From Zelopaecilomyces penicillatus (lineage: Eukaryota; Ascomycota; Sordariomycetes; Hypocreales; Pseudodiploosporaceae), in the NCBI GenBank assembly GCA_005765155.1, contig VCCP01000003.1:4526001-4590000 (forward strand): 64,000 bases of DNA, given 5' to 3'. A program made the translations under genes and the position numbers. A model generated the notes under the pieces. The model was not told the origin of the DNA, ran no database searches, and was given only the letters and a program-made list of their open reading frames with translations. Positions 12,373 through 24,000 of this stretch are shown here, in pieces (position 1 is the first letter of the stretch; each line of letters starts with the position of its first letter).

Positions 12373-15300
12373 ATGGCTAAGAAGGCACGTCAAAGAATTA
12401 GCTATGGTAAGAATTACTCAGCCTCAATCCCAACCAACTCGCGCCCATGTTGTGGCCACTGTCGCAACCATCCATGCGCTGCCCCGCAGAGTTGCAACAT
12501 TGACACTCTGCGCTTCCCTCGCAGCATGAACGCTGGCAGCATCCAGGCGACTTCTTGAGCGATGTTCTCGCGGGCAGCACCACAGCTTGTGCTCCAGCTG
12601 ACCTTCTAATATAGTTCTCGAGAACGCCAAATCCTCGGCAGGCGGCCATCGCCTCGGCGTCAACGGCTTAGCTGTCGATACGAACAATGGCATCCTGTGA
12701 GCACGCTTGACTAGCCCTCACCCTACCGAGCCGCACCCCGATTTGGTCACTGTTTGCTGATTAGACTGTAACATCGCAGATACTCTGGCGGACGAGACGG
12801 TATAGTGTGTGCCTGGGATCTGAATCTCAATCTCCACCATCGCAGCGCCATTGCCGACGTCGCCTCCCCCAGGCAGCCAAAGTCTACAACCAAACTGCGA
12901 GCCCAGACACAGGCACACATGCACTGGATCAACGACATCACCCTCGCTCATAATCATTCTGCCTTGGTAACGGCGTCCTCTGATCTAACGGTCAAGGTAT
13001 GGCGCCCACACTCAGAAGAAGAGAGCTCTCGGGCAGAGAAGATTGGCGAACATGACGACTACGTTAAATGCGTTGCTACACCGCCGGCCGATATGAACGC
13101 CAATTGGGTTGCCTCTGCTGGGCTTGACCGTAGAATTTGCCTGTGGGATCTGAATGGCGCCGGAAAGACATTAGAGATTGACGTGAAAGGCGAGGAGGTG
13201 GTCGAGAAGGGGTCGGTTTATGCTCTAGCTGTTGGTCGCAACATCATTGCAAGTGGTGGGCCAGAGAAGACGGTCCGCCTTCACGATCCACGTACCGGCT
13301 CCAAGGTCTCCAAGCTAGTTGGCCATGTAGGCAATATTCGCTCCATTCTGATAGACGATGCCGGCGACACCATTCTTAGCGCCAGTGCCGATAAGACCAT
13401 CAAGATGTGGAGTGTCAAAGGCGGGCGATGCATGTATACATTCACGATGCATGATGAGAGCATTTGGTCTCTCTTCTCGGATGACCCTCGTCTTGGTACT
13501 TTTTACAGCACTGACCGATCTGGTCTCATCGCCAAATCAGACGTACGAGGTAGTCTCGATGACATGGACAATGGCCTCAGTCTTGCTATCGCCCAAGAGC
13601 ACACTGGTGTCTGCAAAATCGTGGCTGCAGGCGGTCACATCTGGACAGCTACCAGTCGATCGTCAATAAACCGCTGGGAGGATGTAGATACCAGTACCGA
13701 TGTGCAGCTCCCCGAGCTGTTCCGGCACCAACGATCCGCGTCGGCAGCATCCAACAGGAGTCGACGGCCATCGCTTCCCAAGACGCAGGATCCTGCAAAG
13801 AAGGAGATTCCCTCTCAGTCCATATTGAGAATCTCTAATACAGCGGTATTTCCGTCCCGGACAACATTTGACCCCGAATCCAACACCCTTAGCGAGACTT
13901 TGACGAGAAGAGGCTCAGAGGCCATGATCATGATGGAACCAGCAGATCCCGAAATCAAGCCTATACATCAATTACCTGAGGATACGATCGAGGGCCAATT
14001 CGGCCTTTTGAAACACAAACTTCTCAATGACAGAAGAAGAGTTCTGACACTAGATACAGCAGGCGATGTGCTCTTGTGGGATTTAATTCTGGTAGGCGTC
14101 CGGACTGGTTCGATGTCATTAGTGCCGTTTTCTGACCAAGGCAGTGTAAACCTGTTCAAAGCTTTGGAAAGCAACATCTAGAAGACGTGGAAGCCCTTAT
14201 TAACATCAAGGAAGCGGCGGCGCCTTGGTGTTCCATCGACTTAAGTTCCGGTAATCTTACAGTTGTTCTGGAACCCTTCAATTGTTTTGATGCTGAAGTA
14301 TACGCTGATGAGCTGGTGTTGGAGGAGCCCATCGAGTTCCGCGAAGACCAAAGAGGTATAACCTAATTCAAGCCCACCTTCAAACCGCCATCATTTTCAT
14401 GGAAGGCTAACATGTTCCATTTCCTAGTGAGTCTAGGAAAATGGGTTCTACGGTACTTGTTTGCAAATTTGATAGATGAAGAAATAAAGCGTGACGAAGC
14501 ATATCGCCAGATGATTAATCACGACATAGAACGGAGGCAAATCATTGGCCGTGCCAACGCTCCAACCTCAATCATTCTTCCTCAGAGTGGCATGCCAGGA
14601 ATGGAGTCCACTGATCAGGTCACCACACCTCGCGCCAATGGCTTTCATCTTCCAGTCATGACCCCTGGGATGGCTATAGGAGTGGCCACCCCAGGCTTCG
14701 GCACGAATCTTCATGGCGTACCAGAGCAAGCAGTCTCAAGCCCCTCTGAAAAAGATGCGTCTCGCGGGTCAGTTGAGAAAGATGACTACTTTACAGCTGG
14801 AATTGGTCCAGCAGAGGGGCTAGTTAAAAGTGCCGCGCCAGGTACCATAGCTACATCCAACGTGGAGACATCAGAAGCCAAAACATCAACTGATAACAGT
14901 GATCGAGGTAAAGAAAAGGAGAAAGAAAAAGACAAGGCAGGTGACAGCAATAAATCTCCCGCCACCGCATTCGGCAAGAAATTCCGCATGTCTTTCAGCA
15001 CGAAGAAGCTGGGGCGGTCCGCATCTCAAGCAACCCAAGAAAAGCCAGTGGTAACAGACGAAAAAGCTGAAGAGTCAGAATCTTCCTCCAACCATGAGAA
15101 GGAAGTGGATGATAGCTTCTTTGGTGTTATACAAAAGATACGCAACGAGTACGACAAACAGGTAGCTGAGAACCCGGGAAAACTGGTTGAGACTCGGGTG
15201 ACGCCAAGTCTGCCATCTGACACGCCTGTGCTTAAACTCCCACCCGGCACCAAGGTCATCATTCAAGAAGAAACTTCTGGTGGCAGCGCAAATCTTTACC

Positions 15301-15938
15301 AAGGAACGGTTGAGAATGTTGGCCGAGATGCCGATATTATAGAACAAAAGGCCCCCATGTGGCTTGGCGATGTTTTGTTACAGAACCAAATTCCCATCAA
15401 GGATCCCGTCAAGATATCCTTTGTTCTGCATCCATCGGATAATCTACCTCCAGTTTCTTCGGACGGAAACAATAGATTAAATGCCAACAGAATGCTTCGC
15501 GTAAAGAAGATTCTAGCCTACATCGCGGAGAGGATCGAGCCCATTCCAGAAGTAGATGACCCTGACGCACTAAAGCCAGAAGAATATCTCGAACTCTATT
15601 GTAACGATCAGGTAAGTTGAACTGATCCATCATGTCCATCTAGAGCATTCCCTTTTTTTTTTCATAAGTGTTGAACATATCTAACATGGCTCAAACACGC
15701 AAAGCTACTGGGGCCAACCATGAGTTTGGCTACTCTCCGCACTCATGTCTGGAAAGGGGGCAGCGACATTGTTCTGTATTACAAAGCCAATGGCCGCAAA
15801 GAAATTTGCCCTGCCACGACAACTCAAAACACGCAACCCGAGGGTACTGACGGCGGCGTTGCCTCAGCACCGCTACTACCGGTTCCAGCAGTTCCATCGA
15901 CAGGGCTTTCAGAGTCAAGCAATGCGACACAAGCATAG
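12373..15938 (+). CDS. WDR48/Bun107-type WD40 deubiquitinase regulator
   Basis: Six exons (12373-12406, 12615-12696, 12780-14091, 14145-14355, 14428-15611, 15705-15938) encode 1018 residues; all junctions are GT/AG and phase-consistent. The N-terminus MAKKARQRISY leads into a WD40 propeller (about residues 20-330) with blades ending in ...CAWDL, ...VKVWRP, ...ICLWDL, ...VRLHDP and ...IKMWSV. After a Ser-rich linker come DTAGDVLLWDLI, CKPVQSFGK, LEDVEALINIKEAAAPWCS and LGKWVLRYLFANLIDEE, diagnostic of WDR48 (human UAF1, S. pombe Bun107). The family activates USP-type deubiquitinases. A variable Lys/Glu/Ser-rich segment precedes the C-terminal DUF3337 region, ending near LLGPTMSLATLRTHVWKGG and LYYKANGRKEI. 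The second intron can be read only as GTGAGC...CAG. It is convergent with the SAM carrier gene. Confidence 0.95.
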
Positions 15939-16339
15939 GGTAAGAAATCGGGATTATTAATATGCCTCATCATGTGCAGTATTGCCTCTTGAATGAGTTT
16001 TCACGGCTTGATTTTGGTTGACTTATGGGATACCGCGTTTTTGTTTAGCTTCGGCGCCAATGGTGGTAGACGTGAAAGCATGAAATCACATTGTCAGCAT
16101 CTATGTCTTCTTTTTTCCCTCTTTCTCGCAATATTATATGTCTGTGTCAGCGATTTGGCTGAGCAGATGCCGTGTAATGTACAAAACTATCCTGTGTGTG
16201 TCGTTCCCCTTTTAAAATAGAAAAAAAAAACCCATGTTCCAACCCGATAATATCGTACACTCGTTCGCCTTTTTTATCTGCTGGTGATACAGTTCCATAT
16301 GATTTAATCTTTTTTTTGTCAACAAAAAAAGTGTAAGCC
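15939..16339. other. 3' intergenic region between convergent genes
   Basis: AT-rich 3' untranslated sequence for both flanking genes, with A and T homopolymers (for example 16221-16230 and 16310-16317) and no coding frame of interest. Confidence 0.6.
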
Positions 16340-17212
16340 TTACGGCTTTACACCGTTCATTGTATTGATAACCCATTGGTAACTTCCCAGGAAAATGGCA
16401 CCACCAATGGATATCCATGTCACCCTAGGCACAATACCTGCAAAGAAGGGACGTATTCCTTCGTCCTTCACCATGCGCCGGAATACGTTGGCAACTGAAA
16501 CCCTGTCCTTGGAGAGCATTACCCTCGTTTTGAGCACATCCAACGGAGTTGTTGATGCAGCTGCCACAGCCCCAGCAGCGCTGCCGTAGAGCGCACTCTC
16601 GCCAGCCGTAACCTCCTGTCCCCCACGACGTTGGCGGCCCCAGGCCTTCATGGCCTCCCACAATGGGAACTGGATAACAGTGAAGGGTACCTCGCGGAAT
16701 ACAGTGATGCCCCAGCCACGGTAGAGCTCGCGCCAGACAGCAGGTAGGCCGTTGGAAGACTGGTTAAGGATGGCACGCAAGGCGCGGGCAGAGGAACCGC
16801 CGTGATGACCAGCCTGGGCACGCTGCTTGACGACCTCGGTGGGGACACGAATGGAACAGGCAGCAATCTCGCCGAGACTGGCGGCTAGCATATGAGTGAG
16901 CGCATCGGCAGGGACCCAAGAGGATGGCAAAGCAGCAGCATTGGAGTCACGGCGAATAATGCGCCGGCCGATATAGTCCTTTGCAGTTTCGTACGTGCAG
17001 AAAAAGACGGCGGCACCGGGGGCAGAGCCGACGATGGCGGAGCCTATGCCTCGGTAAATGCCAGAAAAGCCACCAGATGGGAAGAACCCGGCAGAAGACT
17101 GGAGGCGGGTCTTGAGGGTATCGAGGGGGAAAAGCGAGATATCCACGGTGGTGCCAGCGAGGGCGCCAGCAAGCAAGGCCGACTGGAAGGAGGGTGTAGT
17201 CGAGGACGCCAT
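16340..17212 (-). CDS. pet8: Mitochondrial S-adenosylmethionine carrier (SAMC/Pet8)
   Basis: A single-exon gene of 290 residues, close to the length of yeast Pet8. It is a mitochondrial carrier (SLC25) with three repeats and carrier signatures P-L-D-T-L-K (29-34), P-T-E-V-V-K (124-129) and P-L-D-V-L-K (223-228). The N-terminal motif SALLAGALAGTTVDISLFPL and the segment SGIYRGIGSAIVGSAPGAAVFF, together with VPTEVVKQRAQAG, are typical of the SAM carrier subgroup rather than of ATP, phosphate or amino-acid carriers. It imports cytosolic SAM into the matrix in exchange for S-adenosylhomocysteine, feeding mitochondrial methylation, lipoate and biotin synthesis. The ATG at 17212 is the only sensible start. 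Next upstream on the same strand is another predicted mitochondrial gene. Confidence 0.95.
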   Translation of the reverse strand: MASSTTPSFQSALLAGALAGTTVDISLFPLDTLKTRLQSSAGFFPSGGFSGIYRGIGSAIVGSAPGAAVFFCTYETAKDYIGRRIIRRDSNAAALPSSWVPADALTHMLAASLGEIAACSIRVPTEVVKQRAQAGHHGGSSARALRAILNQSSNGLPAVWRELYRGWGITVFREVPFTVIQFPLWEAMKAWGRQRRGGQEVTAGESALYGSAAGAVAAASTTPLDVLKTRVMLSKDRVSVANVFRRMVKDEGIRPFFAGIVPRVTWISIGGAIFLGSYQWVINTMNGVKP

Positions 17213-17993
17213 GGCGAGAATGACCGTGTGAGCAACGATTCAACGCCCGGCTCAGAGGAGAGAAAAAAGGAAGGGCAAAGGCCCAACCTCAAGGTAGCAA
17301 GATTCGAATTGAAATCGCGCTGTTTGTTTATTACTCTCCGAAGTGAGGGGCAGTCATCGTACATCGGGGGGGGGAAACCTTTTGGGACGGCGGCGGAGAG
17401 CTTTGGGTGGAAAATTGATGGCGAAAGAAGCTCTTGTTCGGAGCTTTGTTATCGATAGGGTCGGAGCGCGAGCCGGGCACCTCGGAGGATTGCCAGCGCC
17501 GCCCAATGCTGTACATACATATTTGCAGGGAACGAATGAGAACATTGGCCGAGAACTGAAATTGTAGATGGTTTGATTTAGTAATGATAGTGATAATGGT
17601 GGGCTAGAAATCGCCATGACGTCGGGGATTATGTGATTGTTCGTTACTATTAATTTCTTGTTGGGAGGTTCATCGTTGTTGTGTACAGGTTAGTAAATCG
17701 TCTATACCGTCCGACACATAACATGTGAGTGAGTTCACCTAGGTAGTCCTGAAATGACCGACGAGATGCCCTTTGCAACTGATAATTAAAACATTGCATA
17801 TCGTAATTTGGCGTTTTACATAAGATCAATGATGCTCCTATAATCTCCTCTCCAAACCTTGGCAGACTGTTCCTATAGAGCAACAAAAGCAATTTGCCTT
17901 GCCGTTTCAACCGTTCAAATGCCCCCTCCCCCACCGCCAGATCATGCTCATAAAAAAAAGTAGAACAAGAGGTCACCTTTTTTTTAAACTTTT
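17213..17993. other. Intergenic region between two minus-strand genes
   Basis: Holds the promoter and leader of the SAM carrier (a G run at 17365-17374 and purine-rich plus strand around 17220-17330) and the 3' flank of the next gene, with a T/A-rich stretch at 17948-17996. The ORFs here are composition artefacts. Confidence 0.55.
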
Positions 17994-18420
17994 TTACTCT
18001 CTCATGCTAGTCCCAGCCTTACTCGTCTCTTCCGCCGAGTGCTTCGTCCGCTCCTGCAGCTCTTTAGGATCTTCTGGTCCTGAACGGTCCGCCCTGATTG
18101 CCTCTTCGCTATCCGAAGCCAGCTCAGGCTTCCAGTGACCAGAGCCCTGCTTCTGCTTGGCGAGGGAATCGCGCTTGTGCTTTTCATAATCGACGTCGGT
18201 TTCTGTGCAAGGCGAAAACATTAGAAAATCACAGTGTGACTTTGGGGTTGTAGTGAATTGCGGAGCCGGGCAAATAAATACAAGACTTACCATTTGATGA
18301 CTCTTTCAGCCCCAACTTTGCACTCGCAGAGAAAGCAAGTCCTTGGCGAGGAACTATGCATCGAACACCAGCTGTACGCACAGCATGCCTGACAGAGCTC
18401 AATCCCCTAATAGACATCAT
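17994..18420 (-). CDS. Small predicted mitochondrial protein, unknown function
   Basis: Two exons, 18420-18291 and 18202-17994, flank an 88-bp intron (GTAAGT...CACAG) and give 112 residues. The N-terminus (SIRGLSSVRHAVRTAGVRCIV, then RQGLAFSASAK) is rich in Arg, Ser and Ala with no acidic residues, a classic mitochondrial presequence, and FSASA resembles a cleavage region. The mature part is highly charged: ETDVDYEKHKRDSLAKQK, then GHWKPELASDSEEAIRADR, and a Glu/Lys/Ser-rich tail. This core looks conserved in fungi, but I cannot name the family. Two ATGs lie side by side (18420 and 18417). The upstream region carries two CRE-like octamers. Its neighbour is the mitochondrial SAM carrier, but no shared promoter is evident. 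Confidence 0.82.
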
Positions 18421-20419
18421 GACAGGCCAGATGTGATGATGACAGAGCAGCTTTTTGTTGGTCGAAAGCGAAGGTAGAGTGATGCCAAAGTAGATGGTGG
18501 TGTATCAAGAACCGGTATGAGAGAGTGAATATATATTGAAGGAAGTGGTTTGTTCCCTTTTCTTCTTTTGTATGAAAATTAGTGAAGAGGATTACAATTG
18601 ACTTATGGAAGCAAGCTGGTTTTCAATCACCTCGATTGTCAGAAGAGTTTTCCCCCCCCGTTCTCCTCGACGTCACAGATGGGCGTATATTGACGTCACC
18701 ATTGCACAATCGCCTCCGCGCTCGCATCTCCACCATCCCTTGAGCTTCCCCCCATGCGATGGAGGATCTGTGATTTTTTAACTAGGAAAAACTTGGCATG
18801 GCTTCCAAGGGCGACCATTGCACATCATCAAGGGGTGATTTGCGTGGTCTGTTTTGCGGCAGCATCCGAAGTAGATTGAGCGCCATTGAGACTTGGCATT
18901 AGATGCTAGATAGTTGTTGCTACTTCCCCCACCTAAGTAGAGAAAGGCACACATAATTGCAACGTTTTACTACGTCCTTCTTTAATGCAAGCGGGCAAAT
19001 GAAAAGGGGCCAAGTTTAGTTAGTGACCAGAGTAAGCAAACATACAATTCACTTGGCTAGCAGGTTTTCAAATCTCAAAGGCACAGCAGTTTTTAAAGGT
19101 AGGAACATATCGTATATTCTCATCTTGCAGGCAATCAAGCCGCGGTATCACAACCTCAACACAACACACATGCGCCATATCCAGGAAATCTCGTTTCCTT
19201 AACATCTGCAAATCCCACCAGAATCGCAACACCAGGGCTCACGCAAAGGGGGCCCAAAGAATCCCAAGAAACCCGACCCGCAAAACCAGATCATGTCGTC
19301 GCTCTCCCCCTAAAACCACTACAGAATGCTTTGCAAGAGATGAAGAAAACGTCTTGTTCAGACGTTGAAAAAACAAAAGTAACACAGGCTCATGACGTGT
19401 CAAGAGAACAGCGAAGAAGAACCCAAAATCGGACAACCGCACGCTGCCTCTCCAAGCCGTTGTACAAGGAAACAGAAAACAATCCGCTTCCCATCCAGTT
19501 GCACAGCGTGGCACCACATAGACCACAGTCAAGCAAAATTCGACCAACTCCTCGATAGACCCAAGTTTCCGGTTTGGTCATGCGCAAACAAGACAAAAGC
19601 GCTCGTCTTTCCCAGACCCCACCAGCCCAAAAACAAAAAGACATTTCCCATATGTGACTAAATAAGCCGAGCCGGTAACCACCCCTATTCGTAAAAATAC
19701 TCCCTTTTCTATATGTTCTTTTTTTTTTGGTTCCCATTCGTGACTTCGCAACCCATGAGCGCAAAAAAGGGGGGAAGACATTTTATGGTTTAGAATAGAA
19801 AGGCATTGCGCACTTTCAATAATCAAACGCTGAAATCGAGAATTCCCAACTCCGCTGTCGGCATCAATGCACAGAATATGCCGTAATGCAATAGAAATCG
19901 CCATGAAGATAAAAACAAGAAAAACGCCTGTTTGTGCTGAACAGCCTCGCCTTGCGAGACGGACATTTGTTTGCGATAACATTTATCGAGAAAAGACAAA
20001 AAAGAAAATGGTATCGATCGTTCTCATGTCGCGCCGGTATAAATCCTCATGAGTATCTGTCGGTAAAAAATAACGGAGTAGAGCAATTAAGGATGCTTAT
20101 ACAGATGTGTGTGTGGGTGGAGGTGAGTGTGTGACAAAAGACTTTATGAAATGCCTTTGCAGCCAGCAAGGTGGATTGCGTCAAGCAATCAGGCCCTTGG
20201 GGGGAAAAGAATTAACAGCCTCGAGGAACCCAGCCCGCAAGAGAAGTGAGCAATGCCATTTTCTTGTTTGAAGTTTTGCTTTCGCGTGCCCGCCAAGACC
20301 AAGGTTGCTCAAACACGAGACGTACACTTGATTCACAGCGCATGTTGCGACAGCAGCGTCGGGATCGACCACGCAGCGTTCAATCGAGAAAGAAGCGCGG
20401 GGAGATCCCGTCGGACGCC
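18421..20419. other. Intergenic region, about 2 kb
   Basis: Contains the promoter of the small mitochondrial protein (CRE-like octamers near 18670 and 18690), an AT-leaning middle and a probable long 3' flank of the gene at 20420. The minus-strand ORFs at 19239-19982 overlap one another and show no domain, so they are not supported. Confidence 0.55.
18691..18698. promoter_or_regulatory. Perfect CRE octamer TGACGTCA, with a near-copy at 18668
   Basis: TGACGTCA at 18691-18698 is the palindromic ATF/CREB-type bZIP site, and CGACGTCA occurs at 18668-18675, 23 bp away. Both lie about 250-280 bp upstream of the minus-strand start at 18420. A functional role is inference from motif identity and position. 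Confidence 0.5.
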
Positions 20420-21052
20420 TTACCACCGGCGCCCCATATTCTGCTGCAGTCTGGCGGGCGACAACGACAATGGAGGGCTGGACATGGAAATGCCTGTCGC
20501 AGGATTGACAATGGGGATTGCGTTGCGACCGCGCGTAGCTGTAGGCTGGTGAAGCTTGAAGCTGGATTGCTGGTTCTGGAAGCTAGGAGGAATGAAGGGA
20601 GGGGAGCTGGAATTCAGGGAGAAGCCTGAGGCGACAGATTGGGGCTGTTGAGTGGGAGATGCCTGGGGGGAGTTGCTGGCCAGCGAGGAGCGCTCTGAAG
20701 CACTTGAGATGGACACCAACTGTTGCAGCGGCGAGTCAGACGGGGAATGAAAAGGGGAATATTGCTCCATCGGACTCGAAGGACAACTCACGTCGTTTTC
20801 GGTCAAAAGCCCAGGGCAGAACTCAAGATCGTCTTCGATGTCGAAAGAACGGCCGGCCTCAAACTTCATCCGGAATGCGGAGAGAGAAATGGTTTCGCTG
20901 AGCTCCTTCATGCTGCGGACTCCACGGAATTGCTTCTGCGAATTCTGGGCAACGGACATGCGAGGGGCTCTTCGGTTGCGGCCGCCGTGGTGGTTGTGCG
21001 ACGCCGGTGCCGGGTGTGCGGGGTGAGCATTGTAGTTGTAGTATGAAGACAT
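20420..21052 (-). CDS. Ser/Pro-rich conserved ascomycete protein
   Basis: A single-exon gene of 210 residues. The N-terminus is Tyr/His/Ala/Pro-rich. The distinctive core (about residues 28-90) reads RRAPRMSVAQNSQKQFRG, then VRSMKELSETISLSAF, then RMKFEAGRSFDIEDDLEF, followed by CPGLLTE. The rest is a Ser/Pro/Gln-rich tail with a possible short conserved end (SLSPARLQQNMGRRW). Similar proteins occur across filamentous ascomycetes, sometimes labelled proline-rich cell wall proteins, but there is no signal peptide here and that label is not supported by sequence. Many SP/SPP sites suggest phosphorylation. The transcript leader upstream is long, pyrimidine-rich and open in several frames. Confidence 0.75.
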   Translation of the reverse strand: MSSYYNYNAHPAHPAPASHNHHGGRNRRAPRMSVAQNSQKQFRGVRSMKELSETISLSAFRMKFEAGRSFDIEDDLEFCPGLLTENDVSCPSSPMEQYSPFHSPSDSPLQQLVSISSASERSSLASNSPQASPTQQPQSVASGFSLNSSSPPFIPPSFQNQQSSFKLHQPTATRGRNAIPIVNPATGISMSSPPLSLSPARLQQNMGRRW

Positions 21053-24000
21053 GTCTGTGTATGTGATGTCCAGCTAGGGGACACGGCGTTTGCTTGATCT
21101 TGTGCAGTGGTGTTCGATTGCGACGAGGCTCGGTGATTCTTGTTTTGGGAGCGGGCGGCGATGGTGTTGCGAGCAGTGCGTGAGCAATGTGTGCAGCGAA
21201 GGTCGACCGGTGTGTGCGGGATTAAATTAAACTCGGATAGGCGACGAACAGCAGGCGACAGCAAAACAATTATGGGCGTGGGTCGATATTATTCTTGAGG
21301 CGGAAAAAAGGTGTTGGTCCAAGAGGTGGCGACGGGTTGCGAGAGGTTTTGTAGGATGTGTGAACAAGTGAGGAAAAGCAGAAGAGGGATGGATATCTGA
21401 GTGAAGAGTGTGCGTGTGGGTGTTGTGTGGTGGGTTGTGTCGGGGTTTGTGTTTGTGGGAATGGGAATGGGATAGCGGCAACAAAGAGGCGGTGGTACAG
21501 AGAGACGGGGAGGGAACAAGCAGTGAGAAGGGTGGGAGATCGGGCTGGCCTTTGGGGGCTGGGCTGGTGGCGGACGGCGGGTTTTTGTTGGTTGGGGACT
21601 CCGTTCTGGAGTGGGTGTCTGGGGCACTGTCGAATGGGAGGGCGAGGGCCAGCATGCGCCGTCCTCGCCACCAGCTGGTGATTGGGTTGGTGTGCATTGC
21701 GCTAGGCTGTATGGGGCTAGCCGCTGTGCCAGTGCAGTAATCTTGGGCGGATACTGGAACAAGCTACCAAGTACGTACCTGGGCTAACTGCTATGCATGT
21801 ACCGTGCGCTGTACCGTGTGCACTGCCTGGGCGTGCTGCGCTCACAGTGCCGCCGCGGTCCAGGCACACCATTCGATGCACTGTGTGCTACTGTGTGCCA
21901 CACAGCGCGACCCTCTCGCAGTAGACAGTGAGCCTGCAAGGGTCCCGACGCCGTGCAGGGCCTGCAGGGCCTGCCGGCCACACCTCGCCCAACGCTGTTT
22001 GAATCTCCATCAACCCAGCCCAGCCCAAGCCACGCTAGCCAGTCAAACTAGCCAGCCAGTCCGCTGCAGGCCCACCCATCCCTCCCTCTGCCGCCAGCCC
22101 CAGCGGTTGGCCTCTACTCTGTACTGGCACTGCCAAAATACGTGGCTAGCTACCTGCTGGCCTTTTGTGCCATGGCGCGTGGCCGGCCCACCCGTGCCCA
22201 TCCTTTATGCAACCTACACTGTGTACATGGGGGCGTCCAGCGTCCACTCACGCTCTATTCACGACTTCGTCACAGATTCACAACAACAACAACGACAACA
22301 ACAATACGGATGGATAAACACAACAACAGGGACAAGTGTCAAAGTCTCCACCCTTCCACCCTTCCACCCTTCCACCCTTCCACCCTTCCACCCTTCCACC
22401 CTTCCACCCTTCCACCCTTCCACCCTTCCACCCTTCCATGCCCGCCGTCAGTGTCTGGGCTAGTGAGCACTGGGCAGGCAGCACTGTGCACGCACAGAGT
22501 ACAGTGTACAGCCAGATTGCCAACTTCCGCAGCATTTCCCAACCCAGCCAGTGGCAGTGGTGCTGCCCATCACATCCCCCATTCCAAACCCTGAGCCGAC
22601 AGATCACCCGACTCCACGTATTTTTTGAGGGGTGTCAGTCTGTGCTTTCTGTCTCTGCTGACATGTTGGGCTCAGTGCGAGGCTGCCCTCTGTGAGCAAA
22701 AGTCGCACTGGCTGGGCCGTTAGTGCACACACGGTATGGAGTACAGTAATAGAGTAATACGGCATTTAATTAGGCTCGGTACCTCACCTAATAAGAGACG
22801 TCAGATGCACCATGTAGGTACGGGATGGCATTTCCAGGGAGGAAGATTGGTAGAGTACCACCGGCTGCACAGGTGCGATCCTTTGCGGTAGGAGCATGCA
22901 TCTGTTCATTTCAACGAATTATTAGCAGAATAGGGGCCATTTGCTCGTCGAGGTAAGAGACAACTATGACAGCGCTTAAGAGTATCCGAAACGAATACTC
23001 AACCAGCGATCAGATTCAAGTAATATGTGCTCCGTGGTTCTTTTGGAAAAAGGACAGGTAAGTGGACTTGCTGAGTGCTCATAGAACACTGTAGGGTAGC
23101 ATAGAAGGTACCAGGTGCTTAGTAGGTAGCTTGTACCTGTAGCTCGCCAAAGGGGAGACTTTTTGACCTGTCTCACTGAACTGCCCTAGGCGCAGCTTAG
23201 ACTTTGGCCCATGTTTCGCTTCTCCCCGCTCACCATGCTTTTTTCCCGTGACGTTGCAAGATGAACGCAGCAATAGTCAAAATTACAGCGTGATATTAGT
23301 TGGTACGTAGACCTGGTGGCTTCCCCGTGGGTAATTAACAGATACGTAATTAGCTCAGCGGTCATTGCTGTCTAATTCTAGTCGAAGGGCGCTAGATGGG
23401 AGGGAGAAACGCGTCCTGTTTCTTGTGACACCCCAAATCCATTCAATACACACATTTCAGTTGATCCGTACCTGCACCTTCTGGGCGGGAGAGCTTAGCG
23501 GCCTCGCTGTTATTTGCACGGATTAGGCGCCCTAGCCGGCGCTGTGGCCGTGGTGGTGAAACTTGGAACTGTGCCCCTGGCTGGGGTTGTCAGCCAGTCA
23601 ACTCTTTTTGGCTTCTCTTCCTCTGAGCAACTTGCTGCGCACTGCGGACTCTTCATGGCGTCCTCATGCAGCAGCGACATCAGGATGCACGTTTGATGGC
23701 AATATGGAGGAACATCGACGACGACGTCTCAAAAAGCCACTGCATCTGTACATTGCGCATTGAACACCACGTCGGCCTGCCGCTACTATTGCCTCTGGCA
23801 CTGATGAGGCTAAAATGTGCAGTTCTCATCCAGTCACATTACTAGGGAAAAAAAAAGAACAACTCAACTATGGCCACGTCTAGACTCATCCGGCACCAAG
23901 TCGAAGTCTCTGGAAATGACGAGAAATGCTCGGCATCGTGACCAAGTAAACGATCGTTATCAAGCAGCCAGATCAGGTAACGCCTACATAACGTGCAGGC

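Noticed and set aside
19239..19982. Overlapping minus-strand frames
   Set aside because: They overlap in different frames, have no recognisable domains and probably lie in a 3' flank.
22142..22607. Pro-rich or Gly/Trp-rich ORFs over the minisatellite
   Set aside because: The 8-bp repeat lacks stops in every frame, so these are produced by the repeat itself.
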